Shown in pieces: positions 1-12,620 of a DNA stretch of 64,000 nt (within the stretch, counting starts at the first letter, position 1; each line of letters begins with the position of its first letter). Both the position numbers and the translations under genes were made by a program. The notes beneath the pieces were generated by a model. That model was not told where the DNA came from, searched no databases, and saw only the letters and a program-made list of their open reading frames with translations. The stretch is from Pyrenochaeta sp. MPI-SDFR-AT-0127 (Eukaryota; Ascomycota; Dothideomycetes; Pleosporales; Cucurbitariaceae): positions 744,001 to 808,000 of the forward strand of contig JAGTJM010000010.1 of assembly GCA_020747015.1 (NCBI GenBank), in the 5' to 3' direction.

Positions 1-3000
1 ACTCTAGCCTTCGATCAGCAGGACCCTGAACAAGGTACTTGCATCGTCGTCGCAGGCCGAAACTTCCTTCTAAAACTCTATTGTGGGCTCTCCACCATGT
101 GACGACTGTGCAGACACGTAGCGGAAAGAGATCCGAGTGCGAAGTGTGTTTCTCGGACTTGAGGCCCCAAGCATGACACTGTCGCTCGTACTATTCTTTC
201 ACGGCAGATGAGCTGTCCCCATTCTCGGGTCCCTTGGAGGCGCCCGGATACAAACCGCAGTGCAAACAAGAATCATGGAATCAGACTGACGCGTCCCCAA
301 CAGCAGGGTATTGCAATCCTGCGACTCCTTCACATCGCCGATGCTGCGTTACTCGATGGCTGGTAACGAAGGCTCCTAGGGCAGTTCTCGACCATTCTTC
401 TAGTGAGTGAAATCAAAGCTTCGCCTTTGCTCAAACAGTCAAACGTCCGTGAGCAGGAATCGCGGCAGCTGGCCACTTCGGCTTAGTATTTCATCCAGGG
501 TGCAATTGTGAGTGGAACAATCCACATTCCCATTGTACAGCATTCGTACTGTGGATCTTCAAATCTGTAGTGACCCGCGTTGATCATATTGTTTTGACGC
601 GAAGGAAGCATCGAGTGACTCGTGCAAAGTCAGTGGTGGAAATGTGCCGGCGAAATCAAGCCATCTGCGGCCGTCGTACGAGTTCACGGTGCGGGCCTGT
701 ATTGCCGCGTAGAGCGCCATCAGCACCCATGCTGGGAAATATTGGTCTCATAAGCATGATGAGCTCGGGATAGGACCGCAGCGCCTGATCGATGGTTTCC
801 AGGAACACCCGATCCTTGTCACTTTTGGCCTGCCTCGGAATCCTTCAGATTCACGCCAACAACAGGGGCTAGAAACTGATTGCAAGCACATCTGCAAACA
901 CAGCAGGATTCTGAGCAGCGTGGAGACCGATAGCGTCTGGACGCCGCCGCGAGTTCGATGCTAAGCTCCTGTCACCCAACGTTTACGAATGAGCGTGCAG
1001 GCATGCAGCCATCGAGGCCACGCTAGACGAATTTTGATGAGACAGGGGGCGAAAGGCAAGCCGACGCGGACGTTGGTGGGTTGGTCCGGGAAACATCGAC
1101 ATGGCTGAGACGTAGGGCACGACAGTGTCCACTTATGTTCTGCCGAGACCGCCAGTCCCACTTTCAAGCTGGTTTGGGTGCGAGATGATACTGAGATGAT
1201 CAGTTCGAAATTTGCAGGGGAACCTCACAAGTTGTACATGGAAATCATGATCGTCTCGTGCGTCATTGGGATTCTTCGCTGTATGTGCGCATTTTTGACG
1301 CCAGAGAGCGTTAGCAAGTGAACGGCTTGCCCTTCTTGCAGAAGTGGACCTCGACGCTTGAGAGAAGCTGAAACAGGAGGAATCGACGAGCCGTGCTCGT
1401 GAGAAGTCCACTGCTCAGGATTCTGGAGAGCGTCAAACCCCCACGGCATGTCCCGCAGATTGTGGATGGAAGCTCTCCCGAGCACCATGCTTGTACATAC
1501 GGCCGGCACTTCATTTGTGCGCGACAGATGTGCAATAGCAGAGGAAGATCAAGGGATCTACCCTTCACCCGACGAACACGGCGAGGAAAGAACACGCTTC
1601 TGGTCCGGCTGATCTGAGACTTGGCCTGCATTGCATCCCGGGGAATCTGGCTGGTCAGCCGAGCGCATCGCTGCATGCTGGTGGACAAGACTCGAAATGG
1701 ATCTACGTCAGCCGTTCTCAGGCCCTTGTCGCGGCGCAATGGATACGGAGGTTATGCTCAAAACGGCGGAACAAGGACCAGGGGCCAAGTCCCGGGGCTG
1801 CTCACCTCATATTTGCCATTGACCGTTCTTGTGTTCCTTCGTCCTATTCGGGCCGCATGCTGGAAGCGCTCATTGCTATGGTCCCCTATTTTGAAACCTG
1901 AAACCCTCTATGTTGATAAGGAAGGTCCTGAGCATCATTATATAAACATCAGTATCAAGGTAAGCTGATGTCGTTACAAACACATGGAAATGGGTTACCT
2001 GGGTCTCCCGTGAGGCCGGCACTTGACTTGTTCTGATGGTGGCAACAAGTGTCACGAGTTCTCGAACGTCTAACAAGGGCTAACACTTGAGACCAGTGCC
2101 ATTTAAGTGAACTTGGGCACGATGCAGTGGTAAGTCAGGACCCTGAGAGCCCAGCATTGACACATCGTTGGGATGAGGGCACTACGATCGACGGATTGGG
2201 AAACTGCCGAGTTCCGGGCCTGGATATTGCAAATCAATTTCGGTTGAGTAGAATCTGGCTAGGCTGTAGTAATCGAACAGGGCGAACTTGAATATTGAAA
2301 TGCCAGAGGGCTGGGATGGGGTTGTGCACAATAATCGAAGTGCAAGGAAGCTGTAGGGCAACCCGATCGATCTCGGCCTTCGTAGCGGAACTCGTGTTCT
2401 CATAGGAAGGCCTGATGTTATGTGTATACACTTGATTGAGACTTTTGCCCACCTCATGTTCTTTACAGACTAATTTCTAGACATCCAGGTATTTCAACCT
2501 GCACAAGTAAGCAGGGCGATTTTAACAGGCGACGATTTTGATTGCGCTGCTATTCCAATGCAGCGATTCAGACGCACCAACTGAGGTACGACCGATTCAG
2601 AAGTTCATCTTGGTGTTGATTGTGAGACTCGGCCAAAGGCTCCGTGTCAAGACCGTGGGTCCCTCGCCGGACAAAAGACTCGCACAAGGGGTCATCGTGG
2701 AATGTTACTTGACATCTGCGACTGTAGGATTTATTGAGTTCGTTTTGCTTGCGGCGCCACTACGGGGGATATTTCCGGAAGATGGCTGTAGGTTCAGTAA
2801 AATATATCCAGGATGATCGACGTTGGGACCCTCTAAGCGAGTACGCGAAGCGGTGGCATCACTCTGACTTCGGGGAGCTTCCATCTCAACATCGTACGAC
2901 TTTGGCCGCCGCGGCAGATCACTGGGTCGATTTAGAGGTGCTTGGGCCAATGAGAAAGGAGGTGTGTAATGAGGTCTTGCCCTCTTTGGGCTGGTGCATT

Positions 3001-6000
3001 AAGTCTGGTTTAGCCTCAATAGCCTGTGGATTCTGCGCAGACAGGAAACCCAAGCACCGAGTTGCTATCATTCATCGACATCTTTTGCAGCTCCGACTCG
3101 TTTAGAATCTGCCTTCGTACTGGAGTTGGATAATGGATAGCATGATGAGTAGTTAAGGAAAACAGTTTGGCTGGGCTTCGAGAAGTTTCTCCACGCTGTG
3201 ACAAACAACAACCTCGGGAGCGATAATGGTGGAGATGCCGCTGCATGCCGACTCATGATGTTGACACGCCGAGATGATCGCTCGGATGGCAGAAACGGAG
3301 GCTCACTTGTGGAAGCAAGCGTGTTCCGCAGATGACGGATCATGGCATGGTCAAAGTATCGACATCCCTGCTTGTCCCACGCACCCTGAGACTGGACAGA
3401 CCGTCCCTGGTTGGTGCGTCTTCCCGGAAGATCATGCATATTTCCCGCTGAGCAACTCCATCCGCCCAGGCGGGTTCGTTGCAAGCACAACAAGAGTAAG
3501 CCTGCTATTGTTCAACACTGTACATTGGAGTATGGGTTTGCAAAATTAGAGCGATGGGCCTACGCTTACATGACCCCGAAACTGATTGCAGATGTTCCAG
3601 GTTGGGCGGATGCACGATGGACTGCAGATGCGATAACGAAGAGATGAGAACCCGTTGCGCGAATCGCGCGACGTTCAGCCATATCCGAGGGGGGCAGATT
3701 TTCCATCAACAAACACCCCGGACGCTTACCACGTACATTGTCCGTACCCCTCCAATTCCTGGAGACCCAGTGCTGTTGATACGGCATTGTGTGTAGCTGT
3801 TCCTGGCGCACAAGTGAAGCAGGCTGTTCTGCACGCGGTGACCTTGTCAAAATGACTTTGTTCCTTTGTTCTAGAGGACAGGGAGACACGTGGTTTCGGG
3901 TGACACAGAGTCGATTTCTGCAGGACCGTGAACCTTGGCTGTGTGTCGCTTCTCATGCTTGACGCCGAGTTTATCTCAAGATTTGCATACGGAAGCTCAT
4001 GCGTCCCGCCGCAGAAGGGCCTTTGGTAGATGTGCAGTGTCTCTTAATTGGCACTGCACCCCCACCACAACTGCGATTCTAGTTAAGAGCGACCTTGGGG
4101 TACATGACTGCAGGATTAAAAAAAATGGTATGCTGCGGTGTCATCTCACTCGCGTGCTGTGCTTCGAGAAGGCGCACCAAAGATGACCGAAGGGAACGGT
4201 GGTTGGGTAGCGCGAGGTCGGTTAGAGTGAGCAGAGTTGACAGCCAACGTGGCTCCAGGGTTAGCTGCATGCGCTTGTGCTGATCGACCCGCCTCTTTCT
4301 GAAAGATCCTCCACAGACGAACTCAGCCAAGATATGGGATAACGCCGCCATCCGCCCTGGCGGCGCCGAAAAGGCCTCGCGTACGGGGAACGGAGACGGT
4401 TGCTCAAAGAGGCATCAGCCGTCCAGCCGTCGCTCTTTGCTTTCCCGCGCTTGCCATCGTGCTGAAACTGATGCAGGCAGCGCGGGCCACTACCTAGCGG
4501 GGAGCGCACCGTCCAGCAAAGGTGCGGTGAAGGCTCTTTGGGTGGGCAGAGCTCAAGATCGGGAGGCTGTCGGAGTGCGAGTCAGGCTCGTGATACCTCT
4601 CCACCCAGCCCGTCAGAGCAAGTGTGTAACACGGGCTTTGTGACAACATGCGAGAGCGAGTGCGGCAGAAATGGAGGTCAAGCGCCTCTCAATACCGGCA
4701 GTGCCATGAACTGGAAGCCGTCTTGTTCGGCTTCGTGAGCGGCTGCAGGCTGCAGACTGACCATCTCTAATCGTGGATGCGGTCTTTGGGAATCACATTC
4801 GAGTGAGTGGATTATGGAGAAAGCATGGGCGGCCGTATGTGGTCAAGTTCTGACCAGCATGAGCAGCATTAGACAGCTTTGGTGGACGGTGGCGCTTTTC
4901 TCGCTTCCCAATTGCGCCCTCCAACGCACCAAACCAGGGCGGGACGATGGTGCTGTCGTCTAAAGTCACTTTGTATGGTTCACGGCGGCACAAATTGTCC
5001 GGACGATGGCAGGTTGGCGACATGAGAGGGCGAGCGGCTGGCGTGGTTTAAAGCGTGCAGAATCATCTCTCGTCTCAAGTTTGTCCCTTTGTGAACCCCC
5101 CTCCCCCCTCTCCCCCCCCAGCGTGTGGCCGTTCCCAAGCGTTTGCCCCCCTGCGTAATCCTTCGTCAGCCATTCCGCACTTGTCTCGAGGGCCTGGTGG
5201 TGCTTTGGGCGCACGAGTCGACGACGGGTGTGGTCCCATCGGCGGGTCTCTCGCCCTTTTCCACAGCCGCTCTGCTCACATTCCGGGACCGGGTCTCTTG
5301 GAAGAAACAAATCTGCTGCACCCCATCGACGGCGCAAGCGAGCGGCCGTGCAGACTCAGTCTCTCGCCCTCACCCCAGGCAGGCGGTTGCGTGTGCAGGT
5401 GGTGGCCACACGCAGTCGGCGACGCACAGCTTCAAGCAGTAGGTGGCAGCCATCCTGGTGCAGCGGGGCCAGGTGATTCGGCGAGGGTTGTTCCGGTCCG
5501 CTGGGAAGCAGGAGGGCCTGCCAGTTCGGCGTCCATTGACTCCATCCCAGCAGCGCTGGCAGCTTGCATCCGAGGGCTTAAGAGGATTTCCCTCAGGTTT
5601 CTCCTGGAACGGTCGATCTGCAGTGCATCGCGGCCTGTCCTGGGAGGGCGACCGGGGCCCCTGGCAGGCTCCAGGCAGGCTCCTGGCAGGCTGCTCGTCC
5701 CAAAAGCGCTCTTTCGCCGGCGCAGCGTAGATTGGGCGGGCCTGGGATGCGTGGCGGATCGCTCGGCCAAGGCATTGTTACGGGGGCGTGCCCATCTTCG
5801 ACCCTAAACCGCCTTTGTCCGCCATCTGCATTGCCGTTGCAAGGGCTCGGAGCGTTCAGCTAACTGCACTGGGAGGTGGGCTTCGTGACAACGGTCCGCC
5901 GCCTCATCGCCCGCTCAAACGCAATTTGACCAGGGAACGACAGGCCCACTGACGACGCTACGGTGCGAACGGGCTTCGTGCTGAATCTCGCCAACCCAGT

Positions 6001-6171
6001 GGACATCCTACTTGAGCGCTGCAGGCCCGAGGTCCTGGCACATCGCATCACATCTGCTTGTACCCATCTCTCTTGACGACCCTCTGCTCTCGTCACCACT
6101 TGCTCCCTCTTCACCCGCCTCATCCCACTTGTTACGCAGCCCTGCTGTGTCCCGTGACAACTCTCTTCTCC
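1..6171. other. Long gene-poor region upstream of the mtfA-like gene
   Basis: About 6.2 kb in which I can support no gene. Open frames are short, lie on both strands and carry no recognisable motif. The segment around 5050-5810 is GC-rich with long C runs, and its open frames look compositional rather than coding. The last kilobase is probably promoter and leader for the gene at 6172. Some frames between 2734 and 3647 look weakly protein-like and are listed separately. Confidence 0.5.
2734..3647 (+). other. Possible decayed gene fragments, family unknown
   Basis: Three open stretches on the + strand have balanced, protein-like composition: 2734-3105, about 3153-3335 and 3274-3647. They lie in two different frames broken by stops (for example at 3103-3105 and 3333-3335). 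One contains WDPLSEYAKRW, another HPETGQTVPGWCVFPEDHAY, and the last ends in VPGWADARW. I could not join them into one model with convincing splice sites, and I recognise no family. They may be a gene relic, an undetected multi-exon gene or chance. The low confidence reflects that. Confidence 0.15.
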
Positions 6172-7387
6172 ATGGCAATGCATCTGGCCAGTATGGTACA
6201 CGGCAGCGTGAGAGAGCGAGAGGCCATGCAACACCCACAGCACGCCGCCTACTATCAACCATCCCAGCCTCGCGGCTACCCTGCGTCGGCCCCTCTCTCT
6301 TCCTATCCCACGCAACCACCACACGCCGACTACCAGTACCAGCGACAACGGCCTCAGTCGCCCCCCTCCCCGCCAGCAGAGGACCAGAAGCCCTCACTGC
6401 CCTCCATCTCCAACCTCCTCGCCTTCGCCGGCGGCGAAAAGCCCGCCGCTGAAACAGGTAACTACTCATGGCCCCAGCTGTCCTTGTATCTTAAAGTTAA
6501 CACCAGTCCCAGCTGCTACCAGTCCCCAGTCACAGCAGCGACAGTCGTCGTCGCCTCAAATAGCCCAAGCACAACATAGAGGGGCAGGAGCGATGCAGCA
6601 ACCACCACCACCACCGCAGCAGCAGCAGCAGCAGCAGCCGCACCAACAGCAGCAACAGCAACAGGCCAGCCGTTCAGACCAACCCGCGACCTATGCACCA
6701 CTATCCGCAACAAGCAACCCAAGGATGACACTACCTCCCACTCCACCCATGCATCCAGACGTAACTCACGACGGCAACCAGTCTCCATCCGCTGCTTCGA
6801 CTCATTCTGCTGCCTCAGCCCCCTACTTTGTTGGCTCGCTCAACAACATGGAGCCTCACCACCAGCGGCAATCTGCCTCGTCTCTGCCATCCCTCAAGCG
6901 GGACTCGATGCCCTCTCACTCCATGTCTCCCTATAGCGCCTCCATCTACGGCCAGTCTCCTTACCAATCGTCCCCGGGCACTGCGTCGGCTACGTCCTTC
7001 TACTCGCCAGAGCAGCAATCGTACAACAGCGCAGCCATGTACGCTCAGCGACCCCTTCCCTCAAACTTCCAACCACAGACGATGCCGCTTCCCGTCCCAG
7101 TACCAAACCCTGCTGCAAATAGCTCAAACCCATGGCAACACCACCACTACATCAGCACTTCTAGCCAGTCACAGTTCCAGCAATCCCAGGATCGCTACAT
7201 CTGCTCCACATGCAATAAGGCCTTCTCACGGCCCAGCAGTCTGCGCATCCACAGCCACAGCCATACGGGCGAGAAGCCGTACAAGTGCCCGCAGCCTGGT
7301 TGTGGAAAGGCCTTCAGTGTACGAAGCAACATGAAACGACATGAGCGAGGTTGCCACGCGGCAACGAGCACCACTCTCACGACCTGA
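6172..7387 (+). CDS. mtfA: MtfA-like C2H2 zinc-finger transcription factor
   Basis: Two exons, 6172-6457 and 6507-7387, encode 388 residues. The 49-bp intron (GTAACT...CACCAG) restores frame exactly. The C-terminus (about residues 325-380) carries two adjacent C2H2 fingers, C-x2-C-x12-H-x3-H then C-x4-C-x12-H-x4-H, with the family-typical RPSSLRIHSHSHTGEKPY linker and SVRSNMKRHERGCH. The N-terminal half has the short motif KPSLPSISNLL, which I associate with MtfA, then a polyglutamine tract and Pro/Ser/Gln-rich disorder. MtfA is a nuclear regulator of secondary metabolism and development in Aspergillus. Orthology here is inferred from the fingers and that motif. An in-frame ATG at 6058 could add 38 residues. 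I chose 6172 because the upstream part looks like leader sequence. Confidence 0.77.
6599..6663 (+). repeat. CAG/CAA/CCA microsatellite coding for poly-Pro/poly-Gln
   Basis: A low-complexity trinucleotide run in exon 2 of the mtfA-like gene. A CCA block (proline) is followed by uninterrupted CAG codons and then mixed CAG/CAA (glutamine). Its length is likely to vary between strains. It lies between the N-terminal conserved motif and the zinc fingers. Confidence 0.85.
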
Positions 7388-10300
7388 CGACCCAAAATTT
7401 AATTTCAGTATTCCATTATCAATGGCGTTGTATAATTCGGCCTTGGTCACCGACAATCTGTATTGGACTTCAGCGAGGCGCCATTTAGTCATTTTGCACG
7501 CATTGTTTCGTTGGGCTTTTGCCTCGGAGTCATTGGAGGCGTCTCTTTACTGTCATGCATCTCACCGGAGTCTTTTTCTTTGCACTACCGATATCCTAGA
7601 TCGCCGTCAAGTCGCGATATTGTACGTTTATTCCGATCAAAATCAGCTGCTTGCATCCTAAGATCCTCGAGGAGATCTCAAACCTCTCGGTTGGGCGTAT
7701 TGGGAGGGGTCAACGGGGTTGCTCCATTTGTCTGTACTATAGTAGGGATTTTGCATGAGCATGTAATGCTCCGACATGTGTCAAAACAGATCAATATAAA
7801 TGTTATCCAACAAGTTCCCAGGCCCACCCTTGTCGTCGAGTGTGCAAGTCGAAGACCAAACCACGACTTGCTGGTCCCCAATGTTTGCATTGATGGTAAG
7901 TGTCCTTCTAACCTTAGTGGAAACTGAAAATGTCAGAACACGATTGGACAGTCGCGACACGCGCCCACACACACACAACCATGGACCACGATGGTTAATC
8001 CATGTTACACGCATCGCGAAAGATCTGTAAATATGCGAAGGACAGTCGCCCTATCTCTACCCGTCCCGAGGAATTACTTGCCCACGCATCACAAACACCA
8101 CGTCAGCAGACTGATCTTCCACGTCCTTCCCTGTCCTTTGGTGCGCATGAAGAAATCATAACAATACTTTGGGCCTGCAGATCTTAAGGCAAGACCCTGC
8201 GCATCTCCCGTGTTTATGCCGCCTTTGCCGATTCTTAATGTAGCATGATATTATCACAATTACAGTCATTACTCGACCGCTGTCTCATTCACCGCTCCGT
8301 CTCATGGACGAAGATTGCAGTCTAGAAGCAGCCCGGCACTACGCGGAATCCCAGCCTTGAGCAAATGTGCACGTACTTTACAAACCCCAGCAGTAGCATC
8401 AACCCCTGACACGATGTACTACTTGTTATCTTCGTCGTTGCTTTCGAAGTCTCCTAGCGCCTCAGCTTTGAAGCTTGGCTTTGGAGTCCAAGGGGGGGGG
8501 GGAAGCGCACGAATTGCAAATGTCTTTGGTTCGCGACTGCCATTTGTGGTACTGTCAGAATAGCAGACACGGTGGGTAGGCGCTGACCTACTGATAACCT
8601 ACGGTGCTTACTTGAAGCAGATATTCAAGAACGGACTGTTGAGACGCCGTATACTACTGTGAAACACCTTTTCTGCGCCCTTGTCCCCATCTAGGAGCAG
8701 ATCATCGCCGAATTTCACACCAAGCACAACACCTCTATGAAGGTACCGCCGCATTTGACAGCCAGCCTCCAAGTTCCGGGCCAGGGCAATTGACATTGCC
8801 GCTCCGTTGTTCGGACCCTGACTTGCGTAGCGCCGGTCTCAAGTACATTCGAAGCGATGTGATGGAGCCGCATGTGGCTTCAACACAATATACTAAGATT
8901 CGATACAATCTCTCCGTGGATGTATCTTCAGCACGGCGTATCATGGCTTGAGTGACGATCATCGCATCGCTGCTATCCGAGGCCGTGGACCACACGCCCG
9001 CCCGATCATGGAGGCCTGACCCCAGATTTTCCAGAGCGGCTCTGCACTGGTAATCTACTCGAAACACTGCATGGCATTTGCAAGATAAGAGAAGCGGTTC
9101 ACAGCCGTACTGCCACCCAATCGTCATTTTTGCACGCGCGACCGACGTCGGGACTAGATTGCGCTCGGGTAAACATGAGAGGAGTTTGTCCCGTTGAAAA
9201 AGCAAGCAGAATTGTCTATTCTCCCCCCCTTGCATCGCAAAACGGACGAGGGCATTCCTTTCCGCACAACGGCAACAGGGCTATAACGCCGAAAAGCAAT
9301 TGTTTGTGGTCCCGCGCATCCGCATCCAATGCCGGAGAAAAGCAAAGTAACCACTTCGATCTCCCACCAAGGAGCGAGAGCAAAAGCAAAATGGTAGAAT
9401 AAGGTTTTGCGCACATGGATACGTTGGGCACGCACTACCCGCTCGGTACATGATTGACTTTAGGCGAGGTCAGCCACTGGCACGAAGAAGCAAAGTGCGT
9501 TTTGACAACGACTTGATCGCTTTGGGAAACAAGGTCAGAGCTCACACCTGGTTGTGCGAGGACTGCCAATCAGATGCGCTAGGGCGATGGCGTTACGCCG
9601 CGGCTTCAAGGCTTCGGGGTAGAGCCCTCAAAAGATCGACACAGCGTGAGGACAGGCCATGTTGTGGTGTAGGGTGGCGGAAAGTTGGTCGTTTGTGTTT
9701 CAGACCAGCTTCCGTCAATTTCATCATGGCGCTCTGCTCCCGCAGGAAACTTGCGTGCCGCGATGCGGTCACTTTGCATATGTCATTCCCAGGAACCAAG
9801 TTACGAAGCATGGCGGTTCGGGCCAGTTTTATTAGCCATCGTATGATTCTGCCGTCACCAAGCCGTGAAGTCAAGATAACAGTTGGGTGTATTCCGAGGA
9901 ACAGGTACAACCAGTCAGCGTGCAGTCCGTCATCGAGTTAAGAACACGAACGATGTTCGAATCGGAAGCGTCCCTGATGTGCGCGTATCGACGAGCGCTG
10001 AAAATAACATCATAACGGGCATGCTATGATGTGACCATGTCTCGTGTACGTATTCGGGTAGCAAATCTCGCAACGTGCGCCAACTTTTTCTTGCCAATAT
10101 CGTCTGGCAATATCCGAACTTTTACCACATTATTCATCAAAACAGGGCGAGTTGACTGTGACTTCTTATTCGTGCTACCGCCCCAGGCGACCATGGCAAC
10201 CCGACCAACCTTACTGACGGTGCAAGCTGTATCCCTGAACTATAAATCTTCTCGAAGGAGGTTTGCGCGGAGGTACCCAGACGGCACGCGACCGTTGTGG

Positions 10301-11858
10301 CCCCTCTTTCTTCTTCTCCGCTACTCATGGGTACACAGGTACAACAGGGGAACGTGGGCCTCGCAGCATCCACTCTGCTCACCGCAGTTGTTGCTAGGCG
10401 AGCCCGAGGCACAATTGAGCGCTCGTCCGAGATGGCAGTGCAAAACGCCCTGAGGCGGGGGGGTTTGGAGATGAGTATCGTGGGTGTTGCAGAAGTGGTC
10501 AGCTGCCACAACAACGGACCGCACGTTGCTTGGAACCTGGATAGGGACGCGTAGACGTGTTCGGGGCAATTGTGGGGTTTGTATAGGTCTCAAAAGGCAT
10601 GGGGCGGTGAGTATCATCACTTCAAGGACACCACCGTCGCCTGACCCGCTCCATTGAGAAGAAACTTCTTGCGACACGTCAACGTCTGAACACCCGCACG
10701 ACCCGCGCTTCAGGAAAGAGGAAGGGAAAAATAAAAGAGCCGCAACGCGACTCAGTCCCCAAACCCGCGACAGCTGTGATCGCCAGGCCTTTGCTCTGTC
10801 ACTTCAAACCCCCTACCGGGCACGATCGCATCATCTTACGACTCGCCATGTTAGCGGGTCCCGGCGCAGGCTCCGAATCTGAGAATCAATCTTCAGGGTA
10901 ATCCCAGATTCTGGTAAGTTCAGGGCCGACCCTGCACATCGTTGCGCTCAGACGCGCAATCCGGACCTCTCGCCGAGTCAAGATCAGGTTAAGCCCCGAA
11001 TTAAACTCGGTGTGTTAAGATCCGAAGTCCTTGCGCAGAAAGCGTGCGCACACTCCGGCCACCACAGCCAGACCCACTCCGTCGCTGATACTCCGAGCAG
11101 AAAAGCTGCAGCAGCGTCCTTTCATTGAAATCCTTCTCGGAGCATGACCGTTCCAAGTCTGGGTCGCTAGCGGGAGCTAATATGGCGCATATCGCGCGTT
11201 TTGTACAGACTCGCCTAGGCACGATTGCGGGGATGATGCTCGTACGCAATGCGGTGATGAGGAGGAGGCTTGCAGGTGGGATGGACAACGTGGGTTGTTT
11301 GTTGCGTGAGGGGCACGGAGGATGAAGCGCTGTGTGCGTAATGTTCGGCATTGCAGGGCTGTTACTGTGGGCTTTCTCGATGCATCCAAATGCCCGACGC
11401 TTGGCTTTGTCGTTCGTTCTTGGTGTGCCAGGACACTGGGGAATGCTTGGTGGTTCAGGTACGAGGACCGCCTGAGTAGTGTAAGGAGAATTCGGAGGTT
11501 GGGCGAACAAATGAAGGCATGGGATAGCATGCGGTTGTGACAACGCTAAAAAGTGGCCATGTTGGCTTCGAAGTCAGAACTTAGTCTGGGCTGGCAGCGA
11601 CTCTGTATCAACTATCGCGGCAAAGTACACTCCCTTCATTTCGTTCGACACTTGCTCATTGATGCTAAAGGAAAATTGCAGCTAATGAACTTCACCCTTA
11701 TCCATTCTGTATACAGCATGAAAATACAATTAAACAATGGGGTAGGAACAGGCCAGTGGTGATAAGACATGCGCTAGAGGCAACAGGAACGCACAACGTA
11801 GGGACCTTGAGAGAGAGCCCAATGCCTCATCACTGCCTCCATACTACATGCATCAACC
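7388..11858. other. Gene-poor region downstream of the mtfA-like gene
   Basis: About 4.5 kb without a supportable gene. Open frames of up to 180 codons occur on both strands (for example 8735-9235 minus, 9450-9941 plus, 11001-11543 minus), but none carries a recognisable domain. An 11-base G run lies at 8492-8502. The 3' end of the mtfA transcript must lie near the start. The rest is unexplained. Confidence 0.5.
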
Positions 11859-12620
11859 TCACAGCTCGAAGATGCCCTGCTCTTCCCCACCGAGCCCGAA
11901 GTAAGCCTTCCAGCTGCCCCAGCGACCCTTCTTCTCGCCAGGAAGCCTGACACTGTCAATCTCCTCGGGGGTCACGCTCTGCCACTCCTCCAGTGGGATC
12001 CAGCCAATGTAGGCGCGGTCCCCAAAGCCACCAATCCAGTACACCTCCTCAACCACTAACCTCACCCACTTGCTCTGGTGAATGCGATTGCCGGGGAGCC
12101 ACCATGCGGCATCGGCATGGTACTTGACATAACAAGCCGTCACGCCCGCTTTCTCAACGACATCTAGGTCGATATCTTCAAGGCGACCAACGAGTGAGAA
12201 GCGTGGCAGCGAGGCGGGACTGCGCCACTGGTTGTCTTGCGGGTGCCAGCGGAGGCTGAGGGTGATGTTTGAGCCGGCGTCTACGTTCTTGAAGGATGTT
12301 GCGATGGTGATGGCGAGGATGGTAGGGTTGCCTGTCTCTGGCTCACAGTCACCAAAGTAGTCCATCAGCCCAATGGGTGCGCCTCCAATATCCGAGGGTC
12401 GCTGCTCGGTGGCGTGAGTGGATGGGAAGACAGTGGAGAGGGTTCCAATGCTTTCGAGGCGCAAAATGCGTCGTGCTTGGACGGCAGACTCGTGGACGGT
12501 GGGGATTGTGTACGCTCCATCGTGTTTACTGTCGGCGTTCGTGAAAAGACGCTGTGGTGCTGGGAGGTGTGAGGCCGAGGTCAAGGAGATAAGGCCGAGT
12601 ATTGCGCTTCGGATATACAT
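11859..12620 (-). CDS. Secreted CREG-like (FMN-binding split-barrel) protein
   Basis: Single exon, 253 residues. The N-terminus (MYIRSAILGLISLTSASHLP) looks like a signal peptide. The body matches the CREG-like / pyridoxamine-phosphate-oxidase-like beta-barrel family: an ARRILRLESIGTLSTVFPS opening strand, GAPIGLMDYFGDCE, then RFSLVGRLEDI in the middle and an IGWIPLEEWQSVTPEEID tail typical of fungal members. Proteins of this fold bind or have lost FMN, and fungal CREG-like proteins are secreted or vacuolar with no firm activity, so I assign no reaction. It is transcribed away from the ribosomal protein S30 gene across an 843-bp spacer. The antisense frame at 12418-12630 is a shadow. Confidence 0.82.
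   Translation of the reverse strand: MYIRSAILGLISLTSASHLPAPQRLFTNADSKHDGAYTIPTVHESAVQARRILRLESIGTLSTVFPSTHATEQRPSDIGGAPIGLMDYFGDCEPETGNPTILAITIATSFKNVDAGSNITLSLRWHPQDNQWRSPASLPRFSLVGRLEDIDLDVVEKAGVTACYVKYHADAAWWLPGNRIHQSKWVRLVVEEVYWIGGFGDRAYIGWIPLEEWQSVTPEEIDSVRLPGEKKGRWGSWKAYFGLGGEEQGIFEL

Noticed and set aside
5055..5807. 250-codon + strand frame upstream of the mtfA-like gene
   Set aside because: Very GC-rich, Pro/Ser/Arg/Gly-dominated, overlapped by other open frames on both strands, and no domain. It is best explained by composition.
2205..8800. Shared short string AGTTCCGGGCC at about 2213 and 8773
   Set aside because: Similarity extends only about 20 bases with mismatches. It is not enough to claim a repeat family from this window.
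9450..9941. 163-codon + strand frame
   Set aside because: Arg/Ser/Cys-rich random-looking composition, with an equally long open frame on the opposite strand.
11001..11543. 180-codon minus-strand frame
   Set aside because: Pro/Cys/Arg-rich with open frames on the opposite strand and no recognisable features.
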